Shown: positions 15,628 to 24,014 of the stretch, in pieces | Position numbering within the stretch: position 1 is the stretch's first letter | How the letters are laid out: the number at the start of each line of letters is the position of its first letter | Assembly (NCBI RefSeq): GCF_019396355.1 | Contig: NZ_JAHKRK010000056.1 | Span: forward strand, 1-37,424 | Reading direction: 5' to 3' | From: Pseudonocardia nigra | Lineage (GTDB): Bacteria; Actinomycetota; Actinomycetes; Mycobacteriales; Pseudonocardiaceae | DNA: 37,424 nt | Made by a program: the position numbers and the translations under genes | Notes under the pieces: generated by a model | The model's database searches: none | What the model saw: the letters and a program-made list of their open reading frames with translations, nothing else | What the model was told of the DNA's origin: nothing

Positions 15628-17238
15628 GTGTCGCAGGGGAACCCGGAGGACGACCAGGTACGCCGCATCGGTGGCCGGTACCGGCTGTCCGGGCTGCTCG
15701 GCGCCGGCGCGATGGGCACCGTCTGGTCGGGTTACGACGAGGTGCTGCAGCGGCGCGTCGCGGTCAAGGAGCTGAAGGTCCCGCCCGGCGTCCCCGACCA
15801 CGAGGTCGAGGAGGCCAGGGAGCGCATCATGCGCGAGGCGAGGGCGCTGGGCGGGCTCTCGCACCCCAACATCATCACTGTCTTCGACGTCGTCGACTCC
15901 GACGGCGAGCCGATGGTCGTGATGGAGCTGGTCCCCTCACGCAACCTCGCCACCCTCATCGCCGAGCACGGGGCACTCACCGTCCAGCAGGTCGCGGTCG
16001 TCGGCTTCGCCACGGCGGGCGGGCTCCGGGCGGCGCACCGCAGCGGCATCACGCACCGCGACGTGAAGCCGGGCAACGTGCTCGTGGCCGACGACGGCCG
16101 CGTCAAGCTCACCGACTTCGGCATCGCCCGCAACATCGCCGACGCCCCGATGACGAGCGCAGGGCTGGTTCTCGGCTCCCCCGCCTACATCGCCCCCGAG
16201 GTGGCGGCGGGGCACGCCGTCACGCCTGCCGCCGACCTCTGGGGGCTCGGGGCCACGCTGTTCGCCGCGATCGAGGGCCGCGCGCCCTACGACGTGCACG
16301 GGGACCCGGTGTCGACCATCACCGAGGTGGTGGACGGCGAGGTGCCGCGCCCGCGGGGATCGGGGCCGGTCGTCGACGTGATCAGCGCGCTGATGGTGAA
16401 GGACCCGGACGCGCGGATGCCGCTCGACGAGGTGCGACAGCGCCTGCGCCCGCTGATCGGCGCCCCGGACGACCCGGTCTACCCCGGTTCCCCGGACGCG
16501 CCGACGCTGGCGTCCGCCGTCCCGGTGTCGATGCCGCAGGCCCCCGCGGAGCGGACCGGCACGAGGGCCCCGGCACCGCTGTCGCCCGCGCCGACGGGCG
16601 CCCGCCCCGCGGTCGGCGCCGCCCCGCTCGCGACGTCGCCGGGTGCGCTGCCGGTGACTCCCCGCCCGGGCGGGTCCCGGGTCGCCGCCACCCGTCGGGT
16701 CCAGACCCCGGTGTCGGGCTGGGCCGCCGCCGGACTGGTGGTCGCCGGCGCGGCCGTCGTCCTGGCCGGCGCGTTCGGCGGCTGGACCGCCACCCGGATG
16801 CTCGGCGGGCAGTCGCCCCTGACCACGATGAACGTCACCTCGGCCCGCACCGACCTCACGGAGCACGTCGACGGCCTCGGTTTCACGGTCCCGGTGCCGG
16901 CGGGCTGGACCAGGTACCCGTTCGAACCCGGCGCGGGCGAGGCGTCGGTCAGCTTCGTGAGCCCGGACGGCACCGAGGAGCTCACGGTGGCACGCGCGGC
17001 GTCCGCCGAGGAGGCGCAGGCGGTGGCCGGGGAGGTGCTCGACGCGCCCGCCGCGAACGGGGACGGGTCCGTCGAGCTGCGCTACGCGTCGGCCGAGCGG
17101 ATGTCGTGGCGGCGGATCGTGCCCGCGGAGCAGTGGGCGTGGACGGTCACGCTCACCGTGCCGCGCGTCGCGGGCGGCGGCACCTCCGCCGACCTGTTCG
17201 AGCGGCTGGCGGGCGGCTTCGCCGCCACCGCGGCCTGA
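15628..17238 (+). CDS. Membrane serine/threonine protein kinase (PknB-type kinase domain)
   Basis: 536 residues. The kinase domain covers about 15-275: Gly-rich loop LLGAGAMGTVW, catalytic Lys47 in VAVKELK, HRDVKPGNV with Asp145, DFG with Asp163, and SPAYIAPE. A Pro/Ala-rich juxtamembrane linker (about 290-360) follows, then one membrane segment (about 365-387) and an extracellular domain of about 140 residues. That outer part has no PASTA repeats; GFTVPVPAGWTRYPFEPG suggests a small strand-rich domain of unknown ligand. Topology is kinase inside, sensor outside. It is not part of the Rv3303c-Rv3313c order and is inserted upstream of punA. The substrate is unknown. Confidence 0.9.
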   Translation: MSQGNPEDDQVRRIGGRYRLSGLLGAGAMGTVWSGYDEVLQRRVAVKELKVPPGVPDHEVEEARERIMREARALGGLSHPNIITVFDVVDSDGEPMVVMELVPSRNLATLIAEHGALTVQQVAVVGFATAGGLRAAHRSGITHRDVKPGNVLVADDGRVKLTDFGIARNIADAPMTSAGLVLGSPAYIAPEVAAGHAVTPAADLWGLGATLFAAIEGRAPYDVHGDPVSTITEVVDGEVPRPRGSGPVVDVISALMVKDPDARMPLDEVRQRLRPLIGAPDDPVYPGSPDAPTLASAVPVSMPQAPAERTGTRAPAPLSPAPTGARPAVGAAPLATSPGALPVTPRPGGSRVAATRRVQTPVSGWAAAGLVVAGAAVVLAGAFGGWTATRMLGGQSPLTTMNVTSARTDLTEHVDGLGFTVPVPAGWTRYPFEPGAGEASVSFVSPDGTEELTVARAASAEEAQAVAGEVLDAPAANGDGSVELRYASAERMSWRRIVPAEQWAWTVTLTVPRVAGGGTSADLFERLAGGFAATAA

Positions 17239-17249
17239 TCGCCCGCCCG

Positions 17250-17255
17250 TAGGCT
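17250..17255 (+). promoter_or_regulatory. Leaderless -10 box of the nucleoside phosphorylase operon
   Basis: TAGGCT ends 7 nt before the ATG at 17263, within the 24-bp gap after the kinase stop. The operon therefore probably has its own start independent of the kinase. Confidence 0.5.
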
Positions 17256-17262
17256 GCCGCCC

Positions 17263-18060
17263 ATGACCGACGAGGACACCGGAACGCCCGCGGTCGCAGC
17301 AGCGGCCATCGCCGCCGCGACCGGCGTGGACGCCCACGACGTGGCCGTCGTGCTGGGCTCGGGGTGGCGACCGGCGGCCGACGTGCTCGGCGAGCCGACG
17401 CACGAGCTGATGATGGCCGACTTGCCCGGGTTAGTCCCGCCCGGCGTCGCCGGGCACCGCGGCACCATCCGGTCGCTCGTCGTCGGGGACCGCCGGGTGC
17501 TCGTCCTGCTCGGCCGCACGCACCTGTACGAGGGCCACGGCATCGAGCGGGTGGCGCACAACGTGCGCACCGCGGCGGCCGCGGGCTGCCGCACCGTGGT
17601 GCTCACCAACGCCGCGGGTGGCATCCGCGACGGCATGCGCGTGGGCGAGCCGGTGCTGATCTCCGACCACATCAACCTGACGGGCCGCTCCCCGCTCGTC
17701 GGGCCGCGGTTCACCGACCTGACCGACCTCTACTCGCCCCGGCTGCGCAAGCTCGCCCTGGAGATCGACCCCGAGCTGGCGGAGGGCGTCTACGCGGGCC
17801 TGTCCGGTCCGCACTTCGAGACGCCCGCGGAGATCCGGATGCTGCGTGGGCTCGGCGCCGACCTCGTCGGGATGTCCACGGTGCTGGAGGCGATCGCGGC
17901 GCGCGCCGACGGCGTGGAGGTGTTCGGGCTGTCGCTCGTGACCAACCTGGCCGCGGGCATCACCGGTGAGCCGCTCGACCACCACGAGGTGCTGGCCGCG
18001 GGCGCGGCGTCGGCCGGGCGGATGGGCGAGCTGCTGCGCGACCTGATCGCCCGGGCATGA
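17263..18060 (+). CDS. Purine nucleoside phosphorylase, trimeric type
   Basis: 265 residues. [10 protein letters not shown] near the N-terminus, GHRGTIRSL and [16 protein letters not shown] (phosphate and ribose binding), [10 protein letters not shown], and [18 protein letters not shown] (base-pocket region) are the class I trimeric PNP signatures. It splits inosine, guanosine and their deoxy forms with phosphate into base and (deoxy)ribose-1-phosphate. The mutase gene starts inside its stop (ATGA), so the product is passed to the next step of the same operon. Position and sequence match Rv3307 of M. tuberculosis. Confidence 0.92.
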   Translation: MTDEDTGTPAVAAAAIAAATGVDAHDVAVVLGSGWRPAADVLGEPTHELMMADLPGLVPPGVAGHRGTIRSLVVGDRRVLVLLGRTHLYEGHGIERVAHNVRTAAAAGCRTVVLTNAAGGIRDGMRVGEPVLISDHINLTGRSPLVGPRFTDLTDLYSPRLRKLALEIDPELAEGVYAGLSGPHFETPAEIRMLRGLGADLVGMSTVLEAIAARADGVEVFGLSLVTNLAAGITGEPLDHHEVLAAGAASAGRMGELLRDLIARA

Positions 18061-19691
18061 CCCCGCCCCGACCCGCGCCGCTGCGACCCGCGCTGCGCGA
18101 CGCGGCGATGCGCTGGATCGCCGACGACCCCGACCCGGCGACGCGCGCCGAGCTCCAGCAGGTGTTGGCGGCGGCGATGGCCGACAGCGACGGGTCCGCC
18201 GACGAGCTGGCCGACCGGATGGCCGGGATGCTGCGCTTCGGGACGGCCGGGCTGCGCGGGCCGGTGCGGGCGGGGCCGGCCGGGATGAACGTCGCGGTGG
18301 TCCGGCGGGCGACCGCCGGGCTCGCCGCGTGGCTGGCCCGCGACGGCGTGCGCGGCACCGTGGTGGTCGGGCGCGACGCCCGGCACGGCTCCGAGGCCTT
18401 CGCTGCGGCGGCCGCGGAGGTGCTCGCCGGCGCGGGCTTCACCGTGCGGACGCTGCCCTCGCCGCTGCCGACGCCGGTGCTCGCGTTCGCCGTCCGCGAG
18501 CTCGGCGCGGTGGCCGGGGTGCAGATCACCGCATCGCACAATCCGCCCGCCGACAACGGCTACAAGGTCTACCTCGCCGACGGGGCCCAGCTCGCGCCGC
18601 CGTCCGACGCCGAGATCGAGGCTGCGATCGGGGCCGCACCGGCCGCCGTCTCGATCCCGACCGGCGGCGCGATCCAGACGGCCGATGTCACCGATGCATA
18701 TCTCGAGCGGGTCGGGCGGATGCCGCGCGGCGCGGCCCGGCAGCTGCGGGTGGCGCTCACCCCGATGCACGGCGTCGGCGGCGCCACCGCCGTGCACGCC
18801 CTGCACCGCGCCGGTTTCACCGACGTGCACGTCGTGCCGTCCCAGGCCGCGCCGGACCCCGACTTCCCGACCGTCAGCTTCCCCAACCCGGAGGAGCCGG
18901 GCGCCACCGACGCGTTGCTCGCGCTCGCGGCGGAGGTGGACGCCGACCTCGCCGTCGCCCTCGACCCCGACGCCGACCGCTGCGCGCTGGCCGTGCCGGG
19001 CAGGGACGGCTGGCGGATGCTCACCGGCGACGAGACGGGCGTGCTGCTCGGCGACCACCTGCTCCGGTCGGGCGGGTACGACGATCCGCTGGTCGCGACG
19101 ACCGTGGTCTCGTCGTCGATGCTGGCGTCCGTCGCGGAGGCGTACGGGGCCCGGTACGCCGAGACGCTCACCGGCTTCAAGTGGATCGTGCGCGGCGGCC
19201 CGGGTCTGGTGTTCGGCTACGAGGAGGCGCTCGGCTACTGCGTCGATCCGGACGCCGTACGGGACAAGGACGGGATCGCCGCCGCGGTGCTCGCCTGCGA
19301 TCTCGCGGCCGGCCTGAAGGACGCCGGGCGGGGGCTGCCGGACCGGCTCGACGAGCTGGCCGTCGCCCATGGGGTGTACCGCACCGAGGGTGTCTCGCTG
19401 CGGATGGAGCCCGCCGCGCGCGACGCCGCGGTCGAGCGGCTCCGCAGCGCTCCTCCGGAGGGGTGGACGGCCGAGCGCCCGGCGCCCGACGTGCTCGTGC
19501 TGCGCCGAGAGGGCGAACGCCTGGTGATCCGCCCGTCGGGCACGGAGCCGAAGCTCAAAGCGTACCTGCAGGTCGTCGAGCCGGTGCCGGATGCCGACGG
19601 GCTCGCGGCCGCCCGCACCGCCGCCGGGACCCGCCTCGACAGGATGCGCGACGAGGTCCACACGCTGCTGAGGTCGAAGGAGGGTGCATGA
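18057..19691 (+). CDS. Phospho-sugar mutase (PmmB-like, alpha-D-phosphohexomutase family)
   Basis: 544 residues. [10 protein letters not shown] near the N-terminus binds phosphosugar, [16 protein letters not shown] holds the phospho-serine (about residue 160), DPDADRC binds the metal, GYEEALGY the sugar, and [14 protein letters not shown] the phosphate. All active-site elements are intact. Long mutases of this type interconvert glucose-, mannose- or pentose-1- and 5/6-phosphates. Next to punA it very likely converts (deoxy)ribose-1-phosphate to the 5-phosphate. It overlaps punA and the flavodoxin-like gene by 4 bp each, so three genes are translationally coupled. It corresponds to Rv3308. Confidence 0.9.
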   Translation: MTPPRPAPLRPALRDAAMRWIADDPDPATRAELQQVLAAAMADSDGSADELADRMAGMLRFGTAGLRGPVRAGPAGMNVAVVRRATAGLAAWLARDGVRGTVVVGRDARHGSEAFAAAAAEVLAGAGFTVRTLPSPLPTPVLAFAVRELGAVAGVQITASHNPPADNGYKVYLADGAQLAPPSDAEIEAAIGAAPAAVSIPTGGAIQTADVTDAYLERVGRMPRGAARQLRVALTPMHGVGGATAVHALHRAGFTDVHVVPSQAAPDPDFPTVSFPNPEEPGATDALLALAAEVDADLAVALDPDADRCALAVPGRDGWRMLTGDETGVLLGDHLLRSGGYDDPLVATTVVSSSMLASVAEAYGARYAETLTGFKWIVRGGPGLVFGYEEALGYCVDPDAVRDKDGIAAAVLACDLAAGLKDAGRGLPDRLDELAVAHGVYRTEGVSLRMEPAARDAAVERLRSAPPEGWTAERPAPDVLVLRREGERLVIRPSGTEPKLKAYLQVVEPVPDADGLAAARTAAGTRLDRMRDEVHTLLRSKEGA

Positions 19692-20143
19692 CCCGGCTGC
19701 TGATCGTCCACCACACGCCGTCGCCCGCCACGGCGGAGCTGCTCGACGCCGTGGTGCGCGGGGCGTCCGACCCCGAGATCACCGGGGTCGAGGTGGTGCG
19801 CCGGGCCGCGCTGGCCGCCACGGCGTCCGACCTGCTCGCCGCCGACGGGATCGTGCTCGGCACGCCCGCCAACATCGGCTACATGTCCGGGGCGCTCAAG
19901 CACTTCTTCGACACCGTCTACTACGTCTGCGGGGACGACACGCACGGCCTGCCCTACGGCCTCTACGTCCACGGCAACCTGGGCGTCGAGGGAGCGGTGC
20001 GCGCGGTCACCGGGATCGCGGACGGGCTCGACTGGCGCGCGGTCACGGCCCCGGTCGAGGTCACCGGCGCGCCGGACAAGGCCGCGCTCGAGGCGTGCTG
20101 GGAGCTCGGCGCGACCGTCGCCGCGACGATCGCCCCGACCTGA
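19688..20143 (+). CDS. Flavodoxin-like / NAD(P)H-dependent oxidoreductase family protein
   Basis: 151 residues from the ATG at 19688. LLIVHHTPSPATAELLDAV is the phosphate-binding first strand-loop of the flavodoxin fold. DGIVLGTPANIGYMSGALKH and FFDTVYYVCGDD resemble the second flavin loop of multimeric FMN proteins of the WrbA/NQO1 type. It probably binds FMN and carries out a two-electron reduction; the substrate is unknown. It ends the punA-pmmB operon with a 4-bp overlap, though its link to nucleoside metabolism is unclear. Confidence 0.75.
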   Translation: MTRLLIVHHTPSPATAELLDAVVRGASDPEITGVEVVRRAALAATASDLLAADGIVLGTPANIGYMSGALKHFFDTVYYVCGDDTHGLPYGLYVHGNLGVEGAVRAVTGIADGLDWRAVTAPVEVTGAPDKAALEACWELGATVAATIAPT

Positions 20144-20172
20144 GGCCGTGGCGTCCTCGTACTCGTCGGGAA

Positions 20173-20191
20173 GGCGGACCACGGATCCGCC
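20173..20191. terminator. Weak inverted repeat between convergent genes
   Basis: GGCGGA (20173-20178) and TCCGCC (20186-20191) flank a 7-nt loop in the 77-bp gap between the flavodoxin-like gene and the convergent nitrile hydratase alpha gene. It could end transcription from both sides. Confidence 0.35.
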
Positions 20192-20220
20192 GAGGGGGCG
20201 GGTGCAGGCAGTGCCCGGCA

Positions 20221-20808
20221 CTACACCGCGGCGGTTCCGATCAGCCCGTCACGGGTGACGAGCACCGCCAGCTCGGCCTCACCCAGCCCTGTGGTGCCCT
20301 CTGGGCGCATGGGGAGCACCATGTGTCTGCTCTCGGCGCTGGTGTCGTGCACGACGATCTCCGTCTCCTCGGGGAGCCCCAGCCCGAACTCGGCCAGCAC
20401 CGCTCGTGGCTCGCGGACGATGCGCGACCGGTACGCCTCGCTCTTGTACCAGGACGGCGAGGGACCGAGCAGGCTGATCGGGTAGCACGAGCACAGCGTG
20501 CACACGAGCACGTTGTGCGTCGTGGGGGTGTTCGCGACGACGGTGAGCCGCTGCGCCTGCGGTCCGGTGCTCATCGACAGGCCGAGCTCACCGAGCGCCC
20601 CGTTCGCGTCGACCAGCAGCCGGTCGCGGAACGCGGGGTCGACCCAGGCGCGGGCCACGACCCGAGCGCCGTTCACCGGAGATCCGGACAGGACCTGCCC
20701 GATAATGCCGTCGAGCTGGTCGTCGCTGGTCAGTCCCGCGCCGATCAGCCGCTCCTCCAGCCGGCGCACCCGGACCGCGATCTCCGAGTTCGAGTGGTGA
20801 CCGGTCAC
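20221..20808 (-). CDS. Nitrile hydratase alpha subunit-like, cobalt type (also like thiocyanate hydrolase gamma)
   Basis: 195 residues from the GTG at 20808. VCTLCSCYP at 102-110 is the metal claw: Cys103, Cys106, Ser107 and Cys108, with main-chain amides, bind a low-spin metal and two cysteines become oxidised. Threonine in CTLCSC marks the cobalt class (iron enzymes have CSLCSC). SWYKSEAYRSRIVREPRAVL and EFGLGLPEETEIVVHD follow the family closely. The usual YPWPVLGLPP is YPISLLGPSP here, in the active-site loop, so the substrate may differ. It hydrates a nitrile to an amide, or hydrolyses a related small molecule. It overlaps the beta C-half gene by 4 bp. No amidase, activator or cobalt importer is in the window. 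Confidence 0.88.
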   Translation of the reverse strand: MTGHHSNSEIAVRVRRLEERLIGAGLTSDDQLDGIIGQVLSGSPVNGARVVARAWVDPAFRDRLLVDANGALGELGLSMSTGPQAQRLTVVANTPTTHNVLVCTLCSCYPISLLGPSPSWYKSEAYRSRIVREPRAVLAEFGLGLPEETEIVVHDTSAESRHMVLPMRPEGTTGLGEAELAVLVTRDGLIGTAAV

Positions 20809-21086
20809 GGCACGACCTCCAGGTAGGACTCCCACAACTCCACCTGCACCCAGTGCCCGCCCGGCGACCCCCAGAGCGCGCCGGCGGGGAACCGGACCGT
20901 GTACACCGGCTCGACCCGCGACTCCGCGAACCCCCGCGCCCGGTCGTCGGCCAGCGGCCACGTCCCCTGTACCTCCACCACCTCGCCGACGTGGCCCCGG
21001 GCGTACCGGGGAAGCCGGGTGTGGTGGGACGGATCCACGGCCCGGGCGCGCACCCGGTCACCGACGGCGAACCGCGGCTCAGTCAT
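20805..21086 (-). CDS. Nitrile hydratase beta subunit, C-terminal half as a separate gene
   Basis: 93 residues. RFAVGDRVRARAVDPSHHTR, LPRYARGHVGEVVEV, PVYTVRF and WVQVELWESYLE match the SH3-like C-terminal domain of nitrile hydratase beta (NHase_beta family). It has its own ATG and overlaps the N-half gene by 8 bp and the alpha gene by 4 bp. A beta subunit split into two polypeptides is the known layout of thiocyanate hydrolase and of toyocamycin nitrile hydratase, so this is a genuine three-subunit enzyme rather than a broken gene. It caps the active site and holds the alpha claw. Confidence 0.85.
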   Translation of the reverse strand: MTEPRFAVGDRVRARAVDPSHHTRLPRYARGHVGEVVEVQGTWPLADDRARGFAESRVEPVYTVRFPAGALWGSPGGHWVQVELWESYLEVVP

Positions 21087-21357
21087 CGTCCGGACGCATT
21101 CCGGGAGCCGCAGATGCCGTCAACGACTCCACGGCCGCCAACCAACGCTCGTAGTACGACGCCGCGAGGTACTCGGCGGGCGGCATCCGCTCGATCGCAT
21201 CGCGGAACTGGTCGAGGTTGTAGACCCCCCGCCGCAGCATCGCGACGTTGAGCGCGTAAACCCGCGCCTCCCAGTCGGCGTGGAACGGCGGCTCGTCCGG
21301 TTCGACGGCGACCAGCCCGAAGCCGGACTGCCCGCCGACGTCGTTCACCCGCGACAT
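21079..21357 (-). CDS. Nitrile hydratase beta subunit, N-terminal half as a separate gene
   Basis: 92 residues. VNDVGGQSGFGLVAVEPDEP and FHADWEARVYALNVAM are the family's N-terminal signatures, and GVYNLDQFRDAIERMPPAEYL and YYERWLAAVESL form the helical part that wraps around alpha. It ends in a short acidic tail (RPDDD). It is the first gene of the three-gene operon. The ATG at 21357 has TACGCT 7 nt upstream, so its mRNA is probably leaderless. N-half proteins of this kind resemble the maturation chaperones of cobalt nitrile hydratases, so a dual role is possible but unproven. Confidence 0.85.
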   Translation of the reverse strand: MSRVNDVGGQSGFGLVAVEPDEPPFHADWEARVYALNVAMLRRGVYNLDQFRDAIERMPPAEYLAASYYERWLAAVESLTASAAPGMRPDDD

Positions 21358-21364
21358 GGCTCGC

Positions 21365-21370
21365 AGCGTA
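21365..21370 (-). promoter_or_regulatory. Leaderless -10 box of the nitrile hydratase operon
   Basis: On the minus strand TACGCT ends 7 nt before the ATG at 21357. Confidence 0.45.
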
Positions 21371-21432
21371 GCGCCACCGGGGAGCCAACCGAGCGGAATC
21401 GTGATACTTCCGCCGGCGGCCGCCGGCCGGAG

Positions 21433-21813
21433 TCACGCCCCGTCGAGCACCTCGCGCAGCCGCTGGGCGAAGGCGTCCGGCTCGCCCTGCATGCCGTACC
21501 GATCCACCCCACGGCGCCGCGATCGCTGCTCGGCCTGGTGTGGGCCCAGCACGATCTCGACCGCGGCGCCGGTGCCGTCGCCGGCAGGAGGAGCATCTAC
21601 CGGCAGAAGACGGCGGCGGGGTCGCCGGTGTACCGAACGGGCATCCAGCTCGGCATCGGCCGCGAGTGCCGATACCAGCAGGTGCCTGTCCTGCAGGTCC
21701 AGTCCCAGGCCGAACCGGTACAACGCGTCGATCACCTCTTCCCGGTCCTTCAGCTCGCGCACGACGGCCGCCGCGCCGCGAGCCGACAGCGCCTGATCCC
21801 CGGTGGGATACAT
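21433..21813 (-). pseudogene. SnoaL/NTF2-like fragment, probably decaying
   Basis: From the ATG at 21813 the first 45 or so residues (LKDREEVIDALYRFGLGLDL, then ALAADAELD) look like the start of a SnoaL-like domain. After AELDARS the reading becomes Arg-rich (RRPRRRLLPV) and unlike the family. A neighbouring frame reads TGDPAAVFCR before a stop, which hints at a frameshift near 21610-21640. The frame can be extended to a GTG at 21870 that overlaps the stop of the reductase remnant. The function, if any, is unknown. It sits between the nitrile hydratase operon and two clearly broken genes. Confidence 0.45.
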
Positions 21814-21866
21814 CCCCCTTCTGCGGTTCTCCGTGCCGGGCCGGGCACCTGTCGCTCGCGGCGTGC

Positions 21867-22205
21867 TCACACGACGGCCTCCTGGCCGTCGCGCACCACG
21901 AACTCACCGACGCCGGTGGTGCCGAACCCGGCCTGGCGCAGGGTGAGCGAGACCGCACCCGCACCTCCGCTCAGCACCTCCGACTCGGTGACCTCGTAGG
22001 TGGCCGGTGCGGCGCCGTCGGCGAACAGGCGCTTGCCGGCCCCGACGACGACCGGGAACTGAAGCAACCGGTAGGTGTCGACGAGCCCGGCGTCGTGCAG
22101 GGTGCGCACCAGCTGCCAGCTGCCGTGCACCTGTAGCTCACCACCCGGCTGCTCCTTGCGCTTGCGCACCTGCTCGACGACGTCGCCGCGCAGCACTTCG
22201 AGATG
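21867..22205 (-). pseudogene. Dihydrofolate reductase-family (RibD C-terminal) remnant, 5' half deleted
   Basis: About 113 codons. EVLRGDVVEQVRKRKEQPGG, LQVHGSWQLVRTL, LVDTYRLLQFPVVVGAGKRLF and SLTLRQAGFGTTGV match the C-terminal half of small RibD_C-type reductases of about 190 residues. The NADPH-binding N-terminal half is missing. Upstream of about 22205 the sequence turns abruptly into the antisense of a LysR gene. No start codon with a ribosome binding site precedes the remnant, so it is probably not expressed as a working enzyme. Confidence 0.7.
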
Positions 22206-22230
22206 ATGCGCGGAGGGCCGCCCGGCGGCT

Positions 22231-22773
22231 GGTGACTGCGACATCCGGATCCAGGAGGTGCAGATCCACGACCCCCTCGGCCCCCTGCGAGCCGGTGAAC
22301 TCGACCTCCAGCTCACCGAGCTGCCCATCGACGAACCCGACATCATCACCGGTCCGGTCATCCGCCAGGAACTCCGCGCCCTCATCGTCCCCGCGGACCA
22401 CCCGCTCGCCGGACGCGATTCGGTCTCCCTGGAGGACTACGCCGACAGCCCGCTGGTGACCACCGCAGGAGCCCTCCCGCAGTACATGCTGGACCTGCAC
22501 TATCCACAGCGGGCACCTGCGGGCAAGCCCATCCCGCGCGGTCCGGCGGCCACGTACTGGCAGGAAGTGCTCGCCCTCGTCGCCGCCGGAAAAGGCGTCT
22601 CGCCCACGTGCTTGCGCGCCGGCCAGTACTACGGCCGTCCCGACCTCGCCTTCGTCCCCTTCCGGGACGCGCCGCCCATCGAGTACGGACTCCTCTGGCC
22701 GTCGGACCAGGACACTCCCCGGACCCGCGCGTTCGTCCGGACCATCAGCGAGATCGCCAGTGTGCCCGGGTGA
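22231..22773 (+). pseudogene. LysR-type regulator remnant, DNA-binding half deleted
   Basis: About 180 codons. CDIRIQEVQIHDPLGPLRAG, DLQLTELPIDEPDI, LIVPADHPLAGRDSVSLEDYA and ALVAAGKGVSPTCLRA are typical of the LysR effector-binding domain. The N-terminal helix-turn-helix and first part of the sensor domain, about 120 residues, are absent, and an in-frame stop (22204-22206) lies just upstream of the homology. A GTG at 22258 with AGGAG could still start a 171-residue truncated protein. The homology abuts the oppositely oriented reductase remnant within about 25 bp. Confidence 0.72.
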
Positions 22774-22897
22774 CGACTCGCCCGTACCCACGAACGGCAC
22801 TTCGGCGCGGCTGAGGCAGCGTTCCGCCGGCGCAACGGACCCGTTCCCGACCGCTCCGGCACTCCAGCTGCCGGGCCGTCTCCCGTTGGTCGCCGGC

Positions 22898-23524
22898 CTA
22901 CGGCACCGCGCCGAACTGGCGGTCCCCCGCGTCGCCCAGGCCGGGGACGATGAACGCGGAGTCGTTGAGCCGCTCGTCGATGCTCGCGGTGATCACGCGG
23001 ACCGGCAGCCCGCTGCCCCGCAGGTGCTCCACACCCTCCGGCGCGGCGAGCACGCAGATCGCGGTGACGTCGGCGGCGGCACGCTCGGTGAGCAGCCGGA
23101 TCGTGTGGGCCATCGAGCCGCCGGTGGCGAGCATCGGGTCGAGTACGAACACGGGCCGCCCGTCGAGCGACTCGGGCAGTGATTCCATGTACGGCGTGGG
23201 CTGGTGCGTGGTCTCGTCCCTGGCCAGGCCGACGAAGCCCATCTGCGCCTCCGGCATCAGCGCCTGCGCCGCGTCCACCATCCCGAGCCCGGCGCGCAGC
23301 ACGGGGACCAGCAGCGGCGGGTTGGCCAGCCGGTAGCCAACCGTGCGCGCCACCGGCGTGTAGAGCGGGGCGGTCGCGACCGGGGCGTCACGGGTGGCCT
23401 CGTAGATCAGCATCAGGGTCAGGTCGCGCAGCGCGGCGCGGAACGCGGCGTTGTCGGTGCGCGCGTCGCGAAGCGTGGAGAGCCGCGCCTTGGCCAGGGG
23501 GTGGTCGACGACCTGCACGTCCAT
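22898..23524 (-). CDS. Uracil phosphoribosyltransferase
   Basis: 208 residues, the usual length. [19 protein letters not shown] opens the family, [19 protein letters not shown] and [10 protein letters not shown] follow, [14 protein letters not shown] is the PRPP-binding loop, and [19 protein letters not shown] binds uracil at the C-terminus. It makes UMP from uracil and PRPP. The ATG at 23524 has TAGCCT 7 nt upstream, so it is likely leaderless. It corresponds to Rv3309c. The 124 bp between the LysR remnant and its stop contain nothing I can name. Confidence 0.95.
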   Translation of the reverse strand: MDVQVVDHPLAKARLSTLRDARTDNAAFRAALRDLTLMLIYEATRDAPVATAPLYTPVARTVGYRLANPPLLVPVLRAGLGMVDAAQALMPEAQMGFVGLARDETTHQPTPYMESLPESLDGRPVFVLDPMLATGGSMAHTIRLLTERAAADVTAICVLAAPEGVEHLRGSGLPVRVITASIDERLNDSAFIVPGLGDAGDRQFGAVP

Positions 23525-23531
23525 GGCACAG

Positions 23532-23537
23532 AGGCTA
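23532..23537 (-). promoter_or_regulatory. Leaderless -10 box of upp
   Basis: On the minus strand TAGCCT ends 7 nt before the ATG. It lies at the end of the upstream HxlR gene's coding sequence. Confidence 0.5.
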
Positions 23538-23954
23538 ACGGCCGGCGTCGTAGGCGGCGCGGGCCGCGGCGATCTCCATCTGGTGCGCCTCGGTCCAGGT
23601 GACGAGCGCCTGGATGGTGTCGTGCAGCGAGCAGCCGAGCGCGGTGAGCTCGTAGTCGACCCGGGGCGGCACCACCGGGTGCACGGTGCGACGCACCAGC
23701 CCGTCGCGCTCGACCTGGCGCAGTGTGACGGTGAGCATGCGCTGGCTGACCCCGTCGATCTGGCGCAGCAGCTCGGTGAACCGCATCGAGCGCCGGTCGA
23801 GCAGGGCGATGACCAGCAGCGACCACTTGGCGGCTATCCGGTCGAGGATCTGGCGGACCTCGCAGTCCTCCCGGGTGTCCCACTGGAAGGCGTCGCTGAT
23901 GTCGCAGACGGTGCCGCCGGGGTGCGTCAGTGACTTCGAAGTGCCTTCTTCCAC
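23535..23954 (-). CDS. HxlR family transcriptional regulator
   Basis: About 139 residues from the GTG at 23954. [59 protein letters not shown] and [13 protein letters not shown] are the winged-helix motifs of HxlR proteins, and Cys residues near the N-terminus ([14 protein letters not shown]) may sense electrophiles or oxidants as in related regulators. The start is uncertain: no good ribosome binding site precedes the GTG, which places a palindrome inside the gene. It is divergent from the MFS exporter and probably controls it. A very long open frame continues upstream but is antisense to the exporter and dehalogenase region. Confidence 0.85.
   Translation of the reverse strand: MEEGTSKSLTHPGGTVCDISDAFQWDTREDCEVRQILDRIAAKWSLLVIALLDRRSMRFTELLRQIDGVSQRMLTVTLRQVERDGLVRRTVHPVVPPRVDYELTALGCSLHDTIQALVTWTEAHQMEIAAARAAYDAGR
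23933..23942. promoter_or_regulatory. Palindrome ACTTCGAAGT near the HxlR start
   Basis: A perfect 10-bp palindrome. It would be a natural HxlR operator if HxlR translation starts later than the GTG at 23954; otherwise it lies within codons 5-8. Confidence 0.3.
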
Positions 23955-23981
23955 AGTTGCTGATGGTGACGCACGATGCGG

Positions 23982-24002
23982 TCGGTTACAAGAGAGAACC
24001 GA
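23982..24002. promoter_or_regulatory. Candidate HxlR operator before the exporter
   Basis: TCGGTT (23982-23987) and AACCGA (23997-24002) form an inverted repeat with a 9-nt centre, ending just before the AGGAGA ribosome binding site of the exporter gene. Binding there would block transcription or initiation. Confidence 0.45.
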
Positions 24003-24014
24003 ATAGGAGACACC

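Noticed and set aside
20805..21357. Nitrile hydratase beta broken by a frameshift
   Set aside because: Each half has its own start and complete domain, the overlap is 8 bp as in coupled genes, and split-beta enzymes are known.
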